The notes beneath the pieces were generated by a model. The model made no database searches. It was not told the origin of the DNA and was given only the letters and a program-made list of their open reading frames with translations. Positions 1 through 5,807 of a DNA stretch of 6,052 nucleotides are shown in pieces. Within the stretch, counting starts at the first letter, position 1. Each line of letters starts with the position of its first letter. Origin of the DNA: Nanohaloarchaea archaeon PL-Br10_U2g5 (GTDB taxonomy: Archaea > Halobacteriota > Halobacteria > Halobacteriales > Haloferacaceae); contig LKMY01000120.1 of the NCBI GenBank assembly GCA_001564205.1, forward strand, positions 1-6,052. The letters are read 5' to 3'. Position numbers and translations under genes: made by a program.

Positions 1-61
1 CGGCAGTGGATTAACAGTTATTGGGTTGCGATCACCGTCTGCCGACGCCCAGAACCGTTCG

Positions 62-67
62 TTTAAC
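62..67 (+). promoter_or_regulatory. Possible TATA box of the PiT-family permease
   Basis: TTTAAC is centred about 29 nt upstream of the ATG at 94, a spacing that fits an archaeal TATA box with a leaderless or nearly leaderless transcript. The more AT-rich TATATTA at 74-80 lies too close to the start to serve this ATG. The surrounding 1-93 region has no recognisable gene. Confidence 0.35.
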
Positions 68-93
68 CCTTCGTATATTATTGATACACGTAT

Positions 94-1266
94 ATGGTTG
101 AAGTCCTCCTTCTCATCGGCTTCGTCGTCGCCGCATTCGTCGGCTACAATATCGGCGGTGCGACGACCGGACCGGCGTTCGGACCGGCGGTCGGAGCGGG
201 CGTCATCTCGAAAGCGGGCGCGGCCGCGCTGATGTCCATCTTCTTTTTCATCGGTGCGGGAACTCTCGGGCAGCGCGTCGTAACGACGCTCGGCGAGGAC
301 CTCATCACCGGGGCGGACGTATTCACCCTCGAAACGAGCATTATCGTCCTCTTTTTCATCGGCGGCGCGCTGTTCGTCGGAAACTTCGCGGGCGTTCCGG
401 CGTCGACATCAATGACGGCCGTGGGGGCGATCGCCGGGCTCGGGCTGGCAACCGGCTCACTCGACAGGGCCGTGATGGGTGAGATCGCCATCTGGTGGCT
501 TGTCGCACCGATTATCGGCTTCTGGGTCGCCGGCGTGGTCGGGAGATATTTTTATCCGACGATCGATCGCTGGGTGGCGATAGAGAGCACCGACGGCGCG
601 CTCTTTGAGTTCGATCGGTCCGGAACGATTCCGAGACCCGTTCTGGGACCGAACACCACTCGTCGCGAGCTGTTTGGTGGCTTCGTCGTCATCGCCATCG
701 GCTGTCTGATGGCGTTCTCCTCGGGAACGTCGAACATCGCCAACGCGATCGCGCCGCTCGTCGCGCTCGACAGCGTCGAGATGACACCGATGATCCTCCT
801 CGGGAGCGCCGCCGTCGCAGTCGGCGCGTTCACCATCGCCCGCCGAACACTGGACACGCTTGGAAACGACATCACTGAGCTCCCGCTCACCGCCGCCATC
901 GTCGTCGCCGTCGTCTCCTCGGGGATCGTTATTAGCCTATCGGCGGTCGGGATCCCGGCTTCGTTCGTGATCATCGCGACCATGTCGATCGTCGGTCTCG
1001 GCTGGGGACGCGCGACACGGACCGTTACTGTCAAGCAGGGGATTAGCGGGAAGAAGGAACCGAGCGTCTCAGTGGGCGCGCTGAAAGCCGACGAGGTGGC
1101 CGATTCCGAAATCGGTGAGGGCAATCCCGCCGACATCCCCTCTGCGGCCGACTTGTTCAACCCAACGACCAGCGCGCGAGTGGTTCTGATGCAAAACGTC
1201 GTCCCCATCCTCTCGACGGTCGGAGCGCTCGTGACGTTCTGGCTGCTGTTTACCTTCGTCTGGTAG
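94..1266 (+). CDS. PiT-family inorganic anion (probably phosphate) permease
   Basis: A 390-residue polytopic membrane protein of the PiT family (inorganic phosphate transporters; some members, such as CysP, move sulfate), expected to carry anion across the cytoplasmic membrane coupled to Na+ or H+. The two inverted halves of the family are visible. The first has GYNIGG (residues 17-22) and GVPASTSMTAVGAIAG (100-115). The second has SGTSNIANAIAPL (210-222), an RRTLDTLGNDIT segment (250-261) and GIPAS...GLGWGRATR (286-309). A hydrophilic loop at about 150-195 joins the halves, and a second polar loop (about 310-362) precedes the last helix (about 365-388). The acidic residue usual in the two GxND-type signatures is absent: Ile20 stands in the first and Asn214 in the second. 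The family is therefore clear but the substrate is not proven. The ATG start is followed directly by a hydrophobic helix. The gene converges on the prenyltransferase-family gene, 27 bp apart. Confidence 0.88.
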   Translation: MVEVLLLIGFVVAAFVGYNIGGATTGPAFGPAVGAGVISKAGAAALMSIFFFIGAGTLGQRVVTTLGEDLITGADVFTLETSIIVLFFIGGALFVGNFAGVPASTSMTAVGAIAGLGLATGSLDRAVMGEIAIWWLVAPIIGFWVAGVVGRYFYPTIDRWVAIESTDGALFEFDRSGTIPRPVLGPNTTRRELFGGFVVIAIGCLMAFSSGTSNIANAIAPLVALDSVEMTPMILLGSAAVAVGAFTIARRTLDTLGNDITELPLTAAIVVAVVSSGIVISLSAVGIPASFVIIATMSIVGLGWGRATRTVTVKQGISGKKEPSVSVGALKADEVADSEIGEGNPADIPSAADLFNPTTSARVVLMQNVVPILSTVGALVTFWLLFTFVW

Positions 1267-1293
1267 GGTCGGCCGCGGCTCGGATACCGCCTC

Positions 1294-1932
1294 TTAGCGA
1301 CCGAACCGTCGCTGACGGTCTTGGAAGTCAAGCACCGCACGAAGGTAGTCCCGCCGTCGGAAGTCCCGCCAGTTCACGTCAGTGAAGTAGAGCTCCGAGT
1401 AGACGGACTGCCAGATGGCGAAATCGGAGAGCCGTTCGGCGCCGGTCTTGATCACGAGATCTGGCTCCTCGGGGAATACGAGCCGGTCGGTCACGTCGTC
1501 CGCACCGATCGCGTTAGGGTCGAGCCGGCCCGCGTCAACATCAGTCGCGAGTTCGCGGACCGCGTCCGCGAACTCAGCTTTCCCGCCGAGTCCAACGGTG
1601 ATCCGTATCGGTGGATCACCACCCTCATTCGGTGGGATGTCTCCGCGCACCGGATCTGCGTTCTCCGGGCTGCGAACGGTGAGCGGCTCGGGGACGTCGA
1701 GCCGCTGGAGCTCACGCGTGAGCGTCGGAATGACGGAGGCATCGAGTACGGAAACGGAGACCGTAACGCGCTCTGCGCCGTACTCTATCGCCCACCCGAG
1801 CGCGGCTTCGAGCGTGTCGAACGCGCCGTCGACGAGAAGGTCGCGCTCGGTGAGTACGAGTGCGACGTGGGCGGGTGGGTCTCCCTCGTGAAGCCGGTGG
1901 CGGACGGCGAGATACGTATCGTACAGGCCCAC
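1294..1932 (-). CDS. Undecaprenyl diphosphate synthase (cis-prenyltransferase) family protein, degenerate active site
   Basis: A 212-residue relative of cis-prenyltransferases, which extend polyprenyl diphosphates with isopentenyl diphosphate (IPP) to make glycan carrier lipids. The C-terminal half is well conserved: a GLGGKAEFADAVRELA stretch (114-129) corresponding to the family's YGGR region, then PDLVIKTGAERLSDF (157-171) and SVYSELYFTDVNW (176-188), ending in RxG (RFG, 209-211). The N-terminal half is not. Where the family has HVAxxMDGNxRW, this protein has HVALVLTERD (22-31), so the catalytic Asp and its neighbours are lost, and the SSENWxRP-type motif is missing near residue 60. Arg of IRTG is Lys162. 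By analogy with NgBR/Nus1 and reported archaeal heteromeric enzymes it may be a non-catalytic partner subunit; this is inference. The GTG at 1932 (MGLYDTYLAV) is preferred over the in-frame GTG at 1971, because a TATA box lies at 1954-1960 inside the longer version and exactly 25 nt before the shorter start. Stop is TAA. Confidence 0.85.
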   Translation of the reverse strand: MGLYDTYLAVRHRLHEGDPPAHVALVLTERDLLVDGAFDTLEAALGWAIEYGAERVTVSVSVLDASVIPTLTRELQRLDVPEPLTVRSPENADPVRGDIPPNEGGDPPIRITVGLGGKAEFADAVRELATDVDAGRLDPNAIGADDVTDRLVFPEEPDLVIKTGAERLSDFAIWQSVYSELYFTDVNWRDFRRRDYLRAVLDFQDRQRRFGR

Positions 1933-1953
1933 GACAGGTCGTTCCGGCCGAAC

Positions 1954-1960
1954 ATATAAA
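1954..1960 (-). promoter_or_regulatory. TATA box of the cis-prenyltransferase-family gene
   Basis: Read on the minus strand this is TTTATAT, preceded by the purine-rich GTGAAAGAGAA that fits a TFB-recognition element. Its centre is 25 nt upstream of the GTG at 1932, predicting a leaderless transcript starting at that codon. It is the clearest archaeal promoter in the window. Confidence 0.7.
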
Positions 1961-1977
1961 TTCTCTTTCACTCTCCG

Positions 1978-2038
1978 CCCGTCTGTACGCTGTCACCTCC
2001 GACCCATCTGTACGCTGTCATTTTTGACCCGTCTGTAC
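1978..2038. repeat. Three tandem 25-bp direct repeats in a divergent promoter region
   Basis: The units begin at 1978, 2003 and 2028, exactly 25 bp apart. The core is CCCRTCTGTACGCTGTCA (R = G or A). Units 1 and 2 share 20 of 25 positions, with 17 of the first 18 identical. Unit 3 keeps only the first 11 bases, CCCGTCTGTAC. The array starts about 18 bp upstream of the minus-strand TATA box and ends about 55 bp before the plus-strand TATA box. It could be a set of regulator binding sites serving either gene, or a small minisatellite; nothing in the sequence decides this. Confidence 0.85.
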
Positions 2039-2093
2039 TCCCCTCTTTTACGACGCTCAGAATCCATAGCGGTCGAACACCGCTGACAACGGA

Positions 2094-2099
2094 TTTAAT
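2094..2099 (+). promoter_or_regulatory. TATA box of the four-helix membrane protein gene
   Basis: TTTAAT, preceded by purine-rich ACGGA, is centred about 27 nt upstream of the ATG at 2124. This predicts a leaderless transcript and supports that ATG over the in-frame ATG at 2103, which lies only a few bases past the box. Confidence 0.6.
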
Positions 2100-2123
2100 T
2101 CGATGTCCTCCGTATGTTCGACA

Positions 2124-2714
2124 ATGACGGACAGTTATCGCGGGGTGTTTGGGGCCATCCCGTATGCGATCCGCAACACCGAGTCGTGGACGATGCGCGT
2201 CTATGGCGTGGTCGGCGCGCTCATGGCGGGGTTGATCGCGACCGTTGTCACCCTGGGACTCATCGTATGGATGGGCGAGACCGCGGGGGTTGAGAGCGGG
2301 ACGTTCCTCTTTTCGCGATCGCTGTACGTGATCGTCGGCTTCGCAGCCGTCGCACCGTTACTCGCGCCCCTGTTGTTCGTGGCGAGACGGCATCGGCGCG
2401 GTGACCCGGTGAAACCAGGATACGACCGGTGGCTGGCGTACGGTGGATTCTGCTTTCTCGGCTCGCTATACCTCGGAATGGTGATCTCTGCGCCTCCCGA
2501 GCTGCGGGATCCGACAGACTCGGTCGTCGTTTCCGCCCTGTATTCGATTCCGCAGTCGGCCGGAGTGATTCCCCCCGTCGTGGCCGCGCTGTTCGTGTTT
2601 TGGATCCATTACCGGTTCCGCATCTCGGGTGGAGCAGAGGAAGACACCGTCGGTGAAGACGGTCCGGGCGACGCATCTCGAAACCCCGAAAAGGACCGGC
2701 CGCGTACGCGGTAG
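2124..2714 (+). CDS. Conserved haloarchaeal membrane protein of unknown function, four predicted helices
   Basis: A 196-residue protein with no enzyme motif that I recognise. Four hydrophobic segments are visible at about residues 25-50, 64-87, 102-123 and 144-164. A short N-terminal segment (MTDSYRGVFGAIPYAIRNTE) precedes helix 1, a basic loop (RRHRRGD, 88-94) follows helix 2, and a hydrophilic, mostly acidic tail occupies residues 168-196. The basic loop suggests that the loop after helix 2 is cytoplasmic. This would put both termini in the cytoplasm. The start at 2124 is chosen because a TATA box lies about 27 nt upstream and the residues that follow resemble the amino ends I associate with haloarchaeal homologues; the ATG at 2103 would add seven residues. 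The next gene begins 13 bp after its TAG stop, so the two are probably cotranscribed. No function is claimed. Confidence 0.75.
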   Translation: MTDSYRGVFGAIPYAIRNTESWTMRVYGVVGALMAGLIATVVTLGLIVWMGETAGVESGTFLFSRSLYVIVGFAAVAPLLAPLLFVARRHRRGDPVKPGYDRWLAYGGFCFLGSLYLGMVISAPPELRDPTDSVVVSALYSIPQSAGVIPPVVAALFVFWIHYRFRISGGAEEDTVGEDGPGDASRNPEKDRPRTR

Positions 2715-2727
2715 TAACCCCGCAAAC

Positions 2728-3198
2728 ATGACTAACGAAAAGGAGAGCACGTTCCTCGTCACGCACGCTGAGAGCGACTCTGCGGTGTTAAAAGACGTGT
2801 ACGACGGACAGGTGCACACCCTAGGCTCGAACCCGGGTGTCGAAGTCGACGACGCGGTGGAAGCGACCGTCGCGCCGGACCCGCCGATGGAGGTCACGTA
2901 TCAGCTGATCGAGATATCGGCGCGTCGGACCCTCTCGATCGAAGAGAGCGAAGAGCCGCCGACGGTCCACGAACGCGAGCTTGCGGCGGAGACCCCGACC
3001 GGAGAGGTCGCTCGCGAGGAGCGCGCAGGGGTCGGTGAAATCCATGTGTTGACTCCGCCGGACAGCGAGACCGAACGGGCTGTCGATGACGTGATTGGCG
3101 ACCGCGAGGGAGTGCTGTCACGAGCGGCCCGGTTCGGTGTGAACCGGGTCGAGATCCGATCAGAGCCCGGTGTCGTTAGCGTGCGATACCTGCCGTGA
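2728..3198 (+). CDS. DUF5812 family protein
   Basis: A soluble, strongly acidic 156-residue protein that I recognise as the haloarchaeal DUF5812 family, whose function is unknown. The amino part (residues 8-65) contains FLVTHAESDSAVL, DGQVHTL and a run of alternating hydrophobic residues through VEATVAPDPPMEVTYQLIEI. This pattern could form a small beta-barrel, but that is only a guess from the pattern. A charged linker (72-102) leads to an alpha/beta-looking carboxy part: GEIHVLTPPDSETERAVDDVI (103-123), then SRAARFGVNRVEIRS and a final strand GVVSVRYLP. There is no signal peptide or membrane helix. The ATG at 2728 is chosen because the conserved region starts right after it; the frame is open back to 2629, but that part overlaps the previous gene. 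The 13-bp gap to the membrane protein gene suggests an operon. No clear Shine-Dalgarno sequence is seen. Confidence 0.82.
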   Translation: MTNEKESTFLVTHAESDSAVLKDVYDGQVHTLGSNPGVEVDDAVEATVAPDPPMEVTYQLIEISARRTLSIEESEEPPTVHERELAAETPTGEVAREERAGVGEIHVLTPPDSETERAVDDVIGDREGVLSRAARFGVNRVEIRSEPGVVSVRYLP

Positions 3199-3264
3199 CC
3201 GGCTGTCCGGCTCGCTGCCGAATGGGTAGACGAGCACAGACCGGCGACTGGGAAGATAAGAAGG

Positions 3265-3270
3265 CTTATT
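3265..3270 (+). promoter_or_regulatory. Probable TATA box of secFD
   Basis: CTTATT, preceded by the purine-rich GATAAGAAGG, is centred about 28 nt before the secF ATG at 3296, fitting a leaderless or very short-leader transcript. The 97-bp gap 3199-3295 separates secFD from the DUF5812 gene. No convincing hairpin or T-run terminator is seen in it, so read-through from upstream remains possible. Confidence 0.5.
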
Positions 3271-3295
3271 CGCGACCGCGCAGGAACCGATATTT

Positions 3296-4180
3296 ATGGT
3301 AGCGATCGACGTACCGGAGATCAACTACACCGAGTACTCGAACCGACAGCTGGTGGCAGTGCCGCTCGCCGTGCTCGTCCTCGCTCTCGCGATCATTGGC
3401 GGGTGGTACCTCGTCACGGGTGCGCCGGCGAACCTCGGCTTGGAGTTCACCGGCGGCGTCGAGCTCCGAATTGCCGACGACGGAGAGGGGAACATGGAAG
3501 AGCGGATCGAGACCGCGTTCGACCAGGAACCCGACTCCATCCGGTCGATTCCCGCTGACGACGTCTTCGTTGTCACCTTCCGTGCAGCCGAAGACGACCC
3601 GGACGGGTTGGCGAACGACTTAGAAGACCAGTCCGAGGCGGCTGGATTCAGGCTCGACTCGCTTGATCAGGTGTCTCCCAGCTTCGCCGCCGATACCGCA
3701 CAGACTGCGCTCTTCGGAATCGGATTGGCGTTCCTCGGAATGAGCGTGCTCGTCTTCGCGCTGTTCAGGACGTTCGTCCCCTCCGTCGCGGTCGTCGCCT
3801 CCGCGTTCTCCGATCTGATCATCCCCATCGCGGCGATGAACCTCCTCGGGATCGAGATGACGCTCGGCACGGTCGCCGCGCTCCTCATGATCATCGGATA
3901 CAGCGTCGACTCCGACATCCTGTTGAACAACTCCGTCTTGCGTCGGACCGGTGACTTCTACGAGTCAGTGAGCCGCGCGATGCGCACCGGGGTGACCATG
4001 ACGCTCACCTCTACAGCGGCGATGATCGTCATGGCGATCGTCGCGTCGATCTTCGGGATCGACCTCCTGCGAGACATCGGTATCATCCTCGCCATCGGAC
4101 TGAGTGCGGATATGATGAACACGTATCTGATGAACGTGACCCTGCTTCGCTGGTACAAATTCAAGGGGGTGAAACGCTGA
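3296..4180 (+). CDS. secF: Protein translocase membrane subunit SecF
   Basis: SecF partners SecD in the membrane complex that assists Sec-dependent export through SecYE. Archaea have no SecA, and the bacterial complex is thought to use the proton gradient late in translocation. The 294-residue length and layout fit archaeal SecF: helix 1 at about 18-40, an external P1 region beginning with the conserved LGLEFTGGVELRI (47-59), then five helices at about 136-160, 162-183, 188-212, 238-256 and 262-286. The conserved fourth-helix motif GYSVDSDILL (201-210) carries Asp205 and Asp207 inside the membrane. The carboxy end is basic (RWYKFKGVKR). It contains no cysteine. The ATG at 3296 has a TATA-like element at the right distance. 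Its TGA overlaps the secD ATG by one base, so the two are cotranscribed and probably translated together. Confidence 0.95.
   Translation: MVAIDVPEINYTEYSNRQLVAVPLAVLVLALAIIGGWYLVTGAPANLGLEFTGGVELRIADDGEGNMEERIETAFDQEPDSIRSIPADDVFVVTFRAAEDDPDGLANDLEDQSEAAGFRLDSLDQVSPSFAADTAQTALFGIGLAFLGMSVLVFALFRTFVPSVAVVASAFSDLIIPIAAMNLLGIEMTLGTVAALLMIIGYSVDSDILLNNSVLRRTGDFYESVSRAMRTGVTMTLTSTAAMIVMAIVASIFGIDLLRDIGIILAIGLSADMMNTYLMNVTLLRWYKFKGVKR
4165..4172 (+). promoter_or_regulatory. Shine-Dalgarno sequence for secD, inside the end of secF
   Basis: GGGGGTGA matches the archaeal consensus GGAGGTGA with a single A-to-G change that still allows a G-U pair with the 16S 3' end. It lies 7 nt before the secD ATG. 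The TATA-proximal genes in this window appear leaderless, so this internal gene is the one with an obvious ribosome binding site. Confidence 0.75.
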
Positions 4181-5769
4181 TGCTCGAACCGATCAAAAAG
4201 AACTGGCGCATCCTACTGCTGATCGTCGTCGTGGTCGCCGCGTCGCTCGCGCTGTTCGCGCCGCAGTTCGCGCCCGCCACCGCCCCCGGCGAAGACACGT
4301 CAGAGGCTCAGCAAGGGCTGACGAACCTCCAGTACGGCCTAGACCTCGCCGGCGGGACGCGCATTCGAGCGCCGCTGCTCGGCTACACCGCGACCGAAGT
4401 CGACTTCGATGAAGACGGGCCAGACGACGTCGCGCGGGCCGTCGCAGACGAGTTGGACGGCGTCTCGGCGAACGACGTCAGCGCCAATATTGACGAACGC
4501 GCGGTCGAAGTGACGGATCAGTCGGTAGACGAAGCGCAGTTCCGTGCAGCGATGGACGCGTCCGGATACGAATACGGCGGTATCAGGTCCGGCGTGACAC
4601 AGGAAACTCGCGACACGGCCGAACGCATCATCCAAGAGAAAATCAATCAGGCAGGGCTTTCAGGTGGCAGCGTTCGGCAGGTCCAATCGATCACGGGCGA
4701 GTACTTCATCCTCATCGAGGTCCCCGGAGAGGAGCGAAGCGACATCATCGAGCTCCTCGAAGAGCGCGGAACGGTTCAGATCGACATCGCGTACCCGACT
4801 GAGAACGGAACGGCCATCGAAGAAGAGGTGCTCGTGCAAGACGACTTCGAAGATATTGGAACCGCTTCGCAAGGCAGCGAAGGGAGCGGTCCATACGTCC
4901 CGGTCACCGTTCGAAACACCGCGCCCGACGGTGAAACCTCACCCGCTCACAGCTTCCAGAGTGCTGTCGTCGAGAGAGGATTCCCGTCCGCGTACAGCTC
5001 AGACGGCGTCCGTTGTGATTTCGAGGAGAACGAAGACGACGTGAGCGTGCCGTGTCTCCTGCTCACGGTCGACGGCGAGACCGTCAACTCCTTCGGTATG
5101 GACTCGGGCCTCGCGGCCAGTATGGATAGTGGATCGTGGGCTGAAACCGGAAACTTCCGGCTGACCACGGGCGAGTTCTCCGAGGCGCAGACGATTTCGA
5201 TCAACCTGCGTGCCGGCGCACTCCCGGCACAGCTCGACATCAGCGGTCAGGGGACGTCCTCAGAGATATCGGCCTCTCAAGGAGAGAACTTCCGCTTCTA
5301 CTCGATGATCACCGGCGTGCTCGCTATTTTCGCTGTCGCCGGCATGGTGTTCCTCCGATACCGCGACCCGCGGGTGGCACTGCCGATGATCGTCACGGCG
5401 CTCGCAGAGGTGTACGCACTGCTCGGCTTCGCCGCGCTGTTGAACTACCCGATCGAACTGGCAGTGATCGCCGGCTTCATCGCGGTGGTCGGGACCGGGG
5501 TCGACGACCTCGTGATCATCGCCGACGAGGTGATGAGCGAGGGCGACGTGAACTCTCGGAAGGTGTTCGACTCGCGGTTCCGTCGCGCTTTCTGGGTGAT
5601 CGGCGCGGCCGCCGCGACGACGATCATCGCCATGTCACCGCTGATGGTGTTATCGCTCGGGGATCTCTCCGGATTCGCGATCTTCACCATCCTCGGCGTC
5701 CTGATCGGCGTGTTGATCACACGGCCCGCCTACGGAGACATCCTTCGTCGGCTACTGACGGTCCGGTAG
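4180..5769 (+). CDS. secD: Protein translocase membrane subunit SecD
   Basis: SecD forms the SecDF accessory complex with the upstream product and acts on the extracytoplasmic side of Sec export. This 529-residue protein has helix 1 at about 10-28, then a large external domain with the D1 motif LQYGLDLAGGTRIR (50-63) and the conserved LRAGALPA (343-350) just before the membrane bundle. The five remaining helices lie at about 372-393, 399-420, 426-449, 469-491 and 498-515. The fourth-helix motif GTGVDDLVII (438-447) contains Asp442, at the position of the functionally important intramembrane Asp of bacterial SecD. The external domain is very acidic, as expected in high salt. Its only two cysteines, Cys279 and Cys292, both lie there and could form a disulfide. 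The gene order secF-secD is the reverse of the usual bacterial order and typical of archaea. The start overlaps the secF stop by one base. Confidence 0.96.
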   Translation: MLEPIKKNWRILLLIVVVVAASLALFAPQFAPATAPGEDTSEAQQGLTNLQYGLDLAGGTRIRAPLLGYTATEVDFDEDGPDDVARAVADELDGVSANDVSANIDERAVEVTDQSVDEAQFRAAMDASGYEYGGIRSGVTQETRDTAERIIQEKINQAGLSGGSVRQVQSITGEYFILIEVPGEERSDIIELLEERGTVQIDIAYPTENGTAIEEEVLVQDDFEDIGTASQGSEGSGPYVPVTVRNTAPDGETSPAHSFQSAVVERGFPSAYSSDGVRCDFEENEDDVSVPCLLLTVDGETVNSFGMDSGLAASMDSGSWAETGNFRLTTGEFSEAQTISINLRAGALPAQLDISGQGTSSEISASQGENFRFYSMITGVLAIFAVAGMVFLRYRDPRVALPMIVTALAEVYALLGFAALLNYPIELAVIAGFIAVVGTGVDDLVIIADEVMSEGDVNSRKVFDSRFRRAFWVIGAAAATTIIAMSPLMVLSLGDLSGFAIFTILGVLIGVLITRPAYGDILRRLLTVR

Positions 5770-5793
5770 CGCCGAGAGTACCGACCAGCAGCG

Positions 5794-5799
5794 TTTTTT
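5794..5799 (+). terminator. T-run terminator after secD
   Basis: Six consecutive T residues lie 24 bp after the secD stop, in a GC-rich context and with no clear hairpin. Archaeal RNA polymerase terminates at such T-runs. It sits in the 38-bp gap before the convergent rnhB stop; on the other strand it reads as A, so it would act for secFD only. Confidence 0.5.
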
Positions 5800-5807
5800 C
5801 GGAGCGT

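Noticed and set aside
1..60. Tail of an upstream gene at the left edge
   Set aside because: No frame in this short stretch shows a recognisable protein end, so it is left as intergenic.
552..1340. Long minus-strand open frame (262 codons) opposite the permease
   Set aside because: It is low-complexity Ser/Thr/Ala/Arg-rich sequence, typical of antisense frames in GC-rich DNA, and lies opposite a well-supported transporter.
1321..1959. Plus-strand open frame (212 codons) opposite the prenyltransferase-family gene
   Set aside because: The minus-strand product carries recognisable family motifs and a promoter; the plus-strand translation matches nothing I recognise and has no promoter.
1978..2038. 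CRISPR array
   Set aside because: The repeats are directly adjacent with a 25-bp period, have no unique spacers of normal length, and no cas genes are nearby.
2629..2727. Upstream in-frame extension of the DUF5812 gene
   Set aside because: It overlaps the preceding gene, lacks acidic haloarchaeal character, and the conserved family region starts at the ATG at 2728.
3291..3299. TATTTATGG as the secF TATA box
   Set aside because: It would put the transcript start about 25 nt inside secF; the CTTATT at 3265-3270 fits the ATG at 3296 better.
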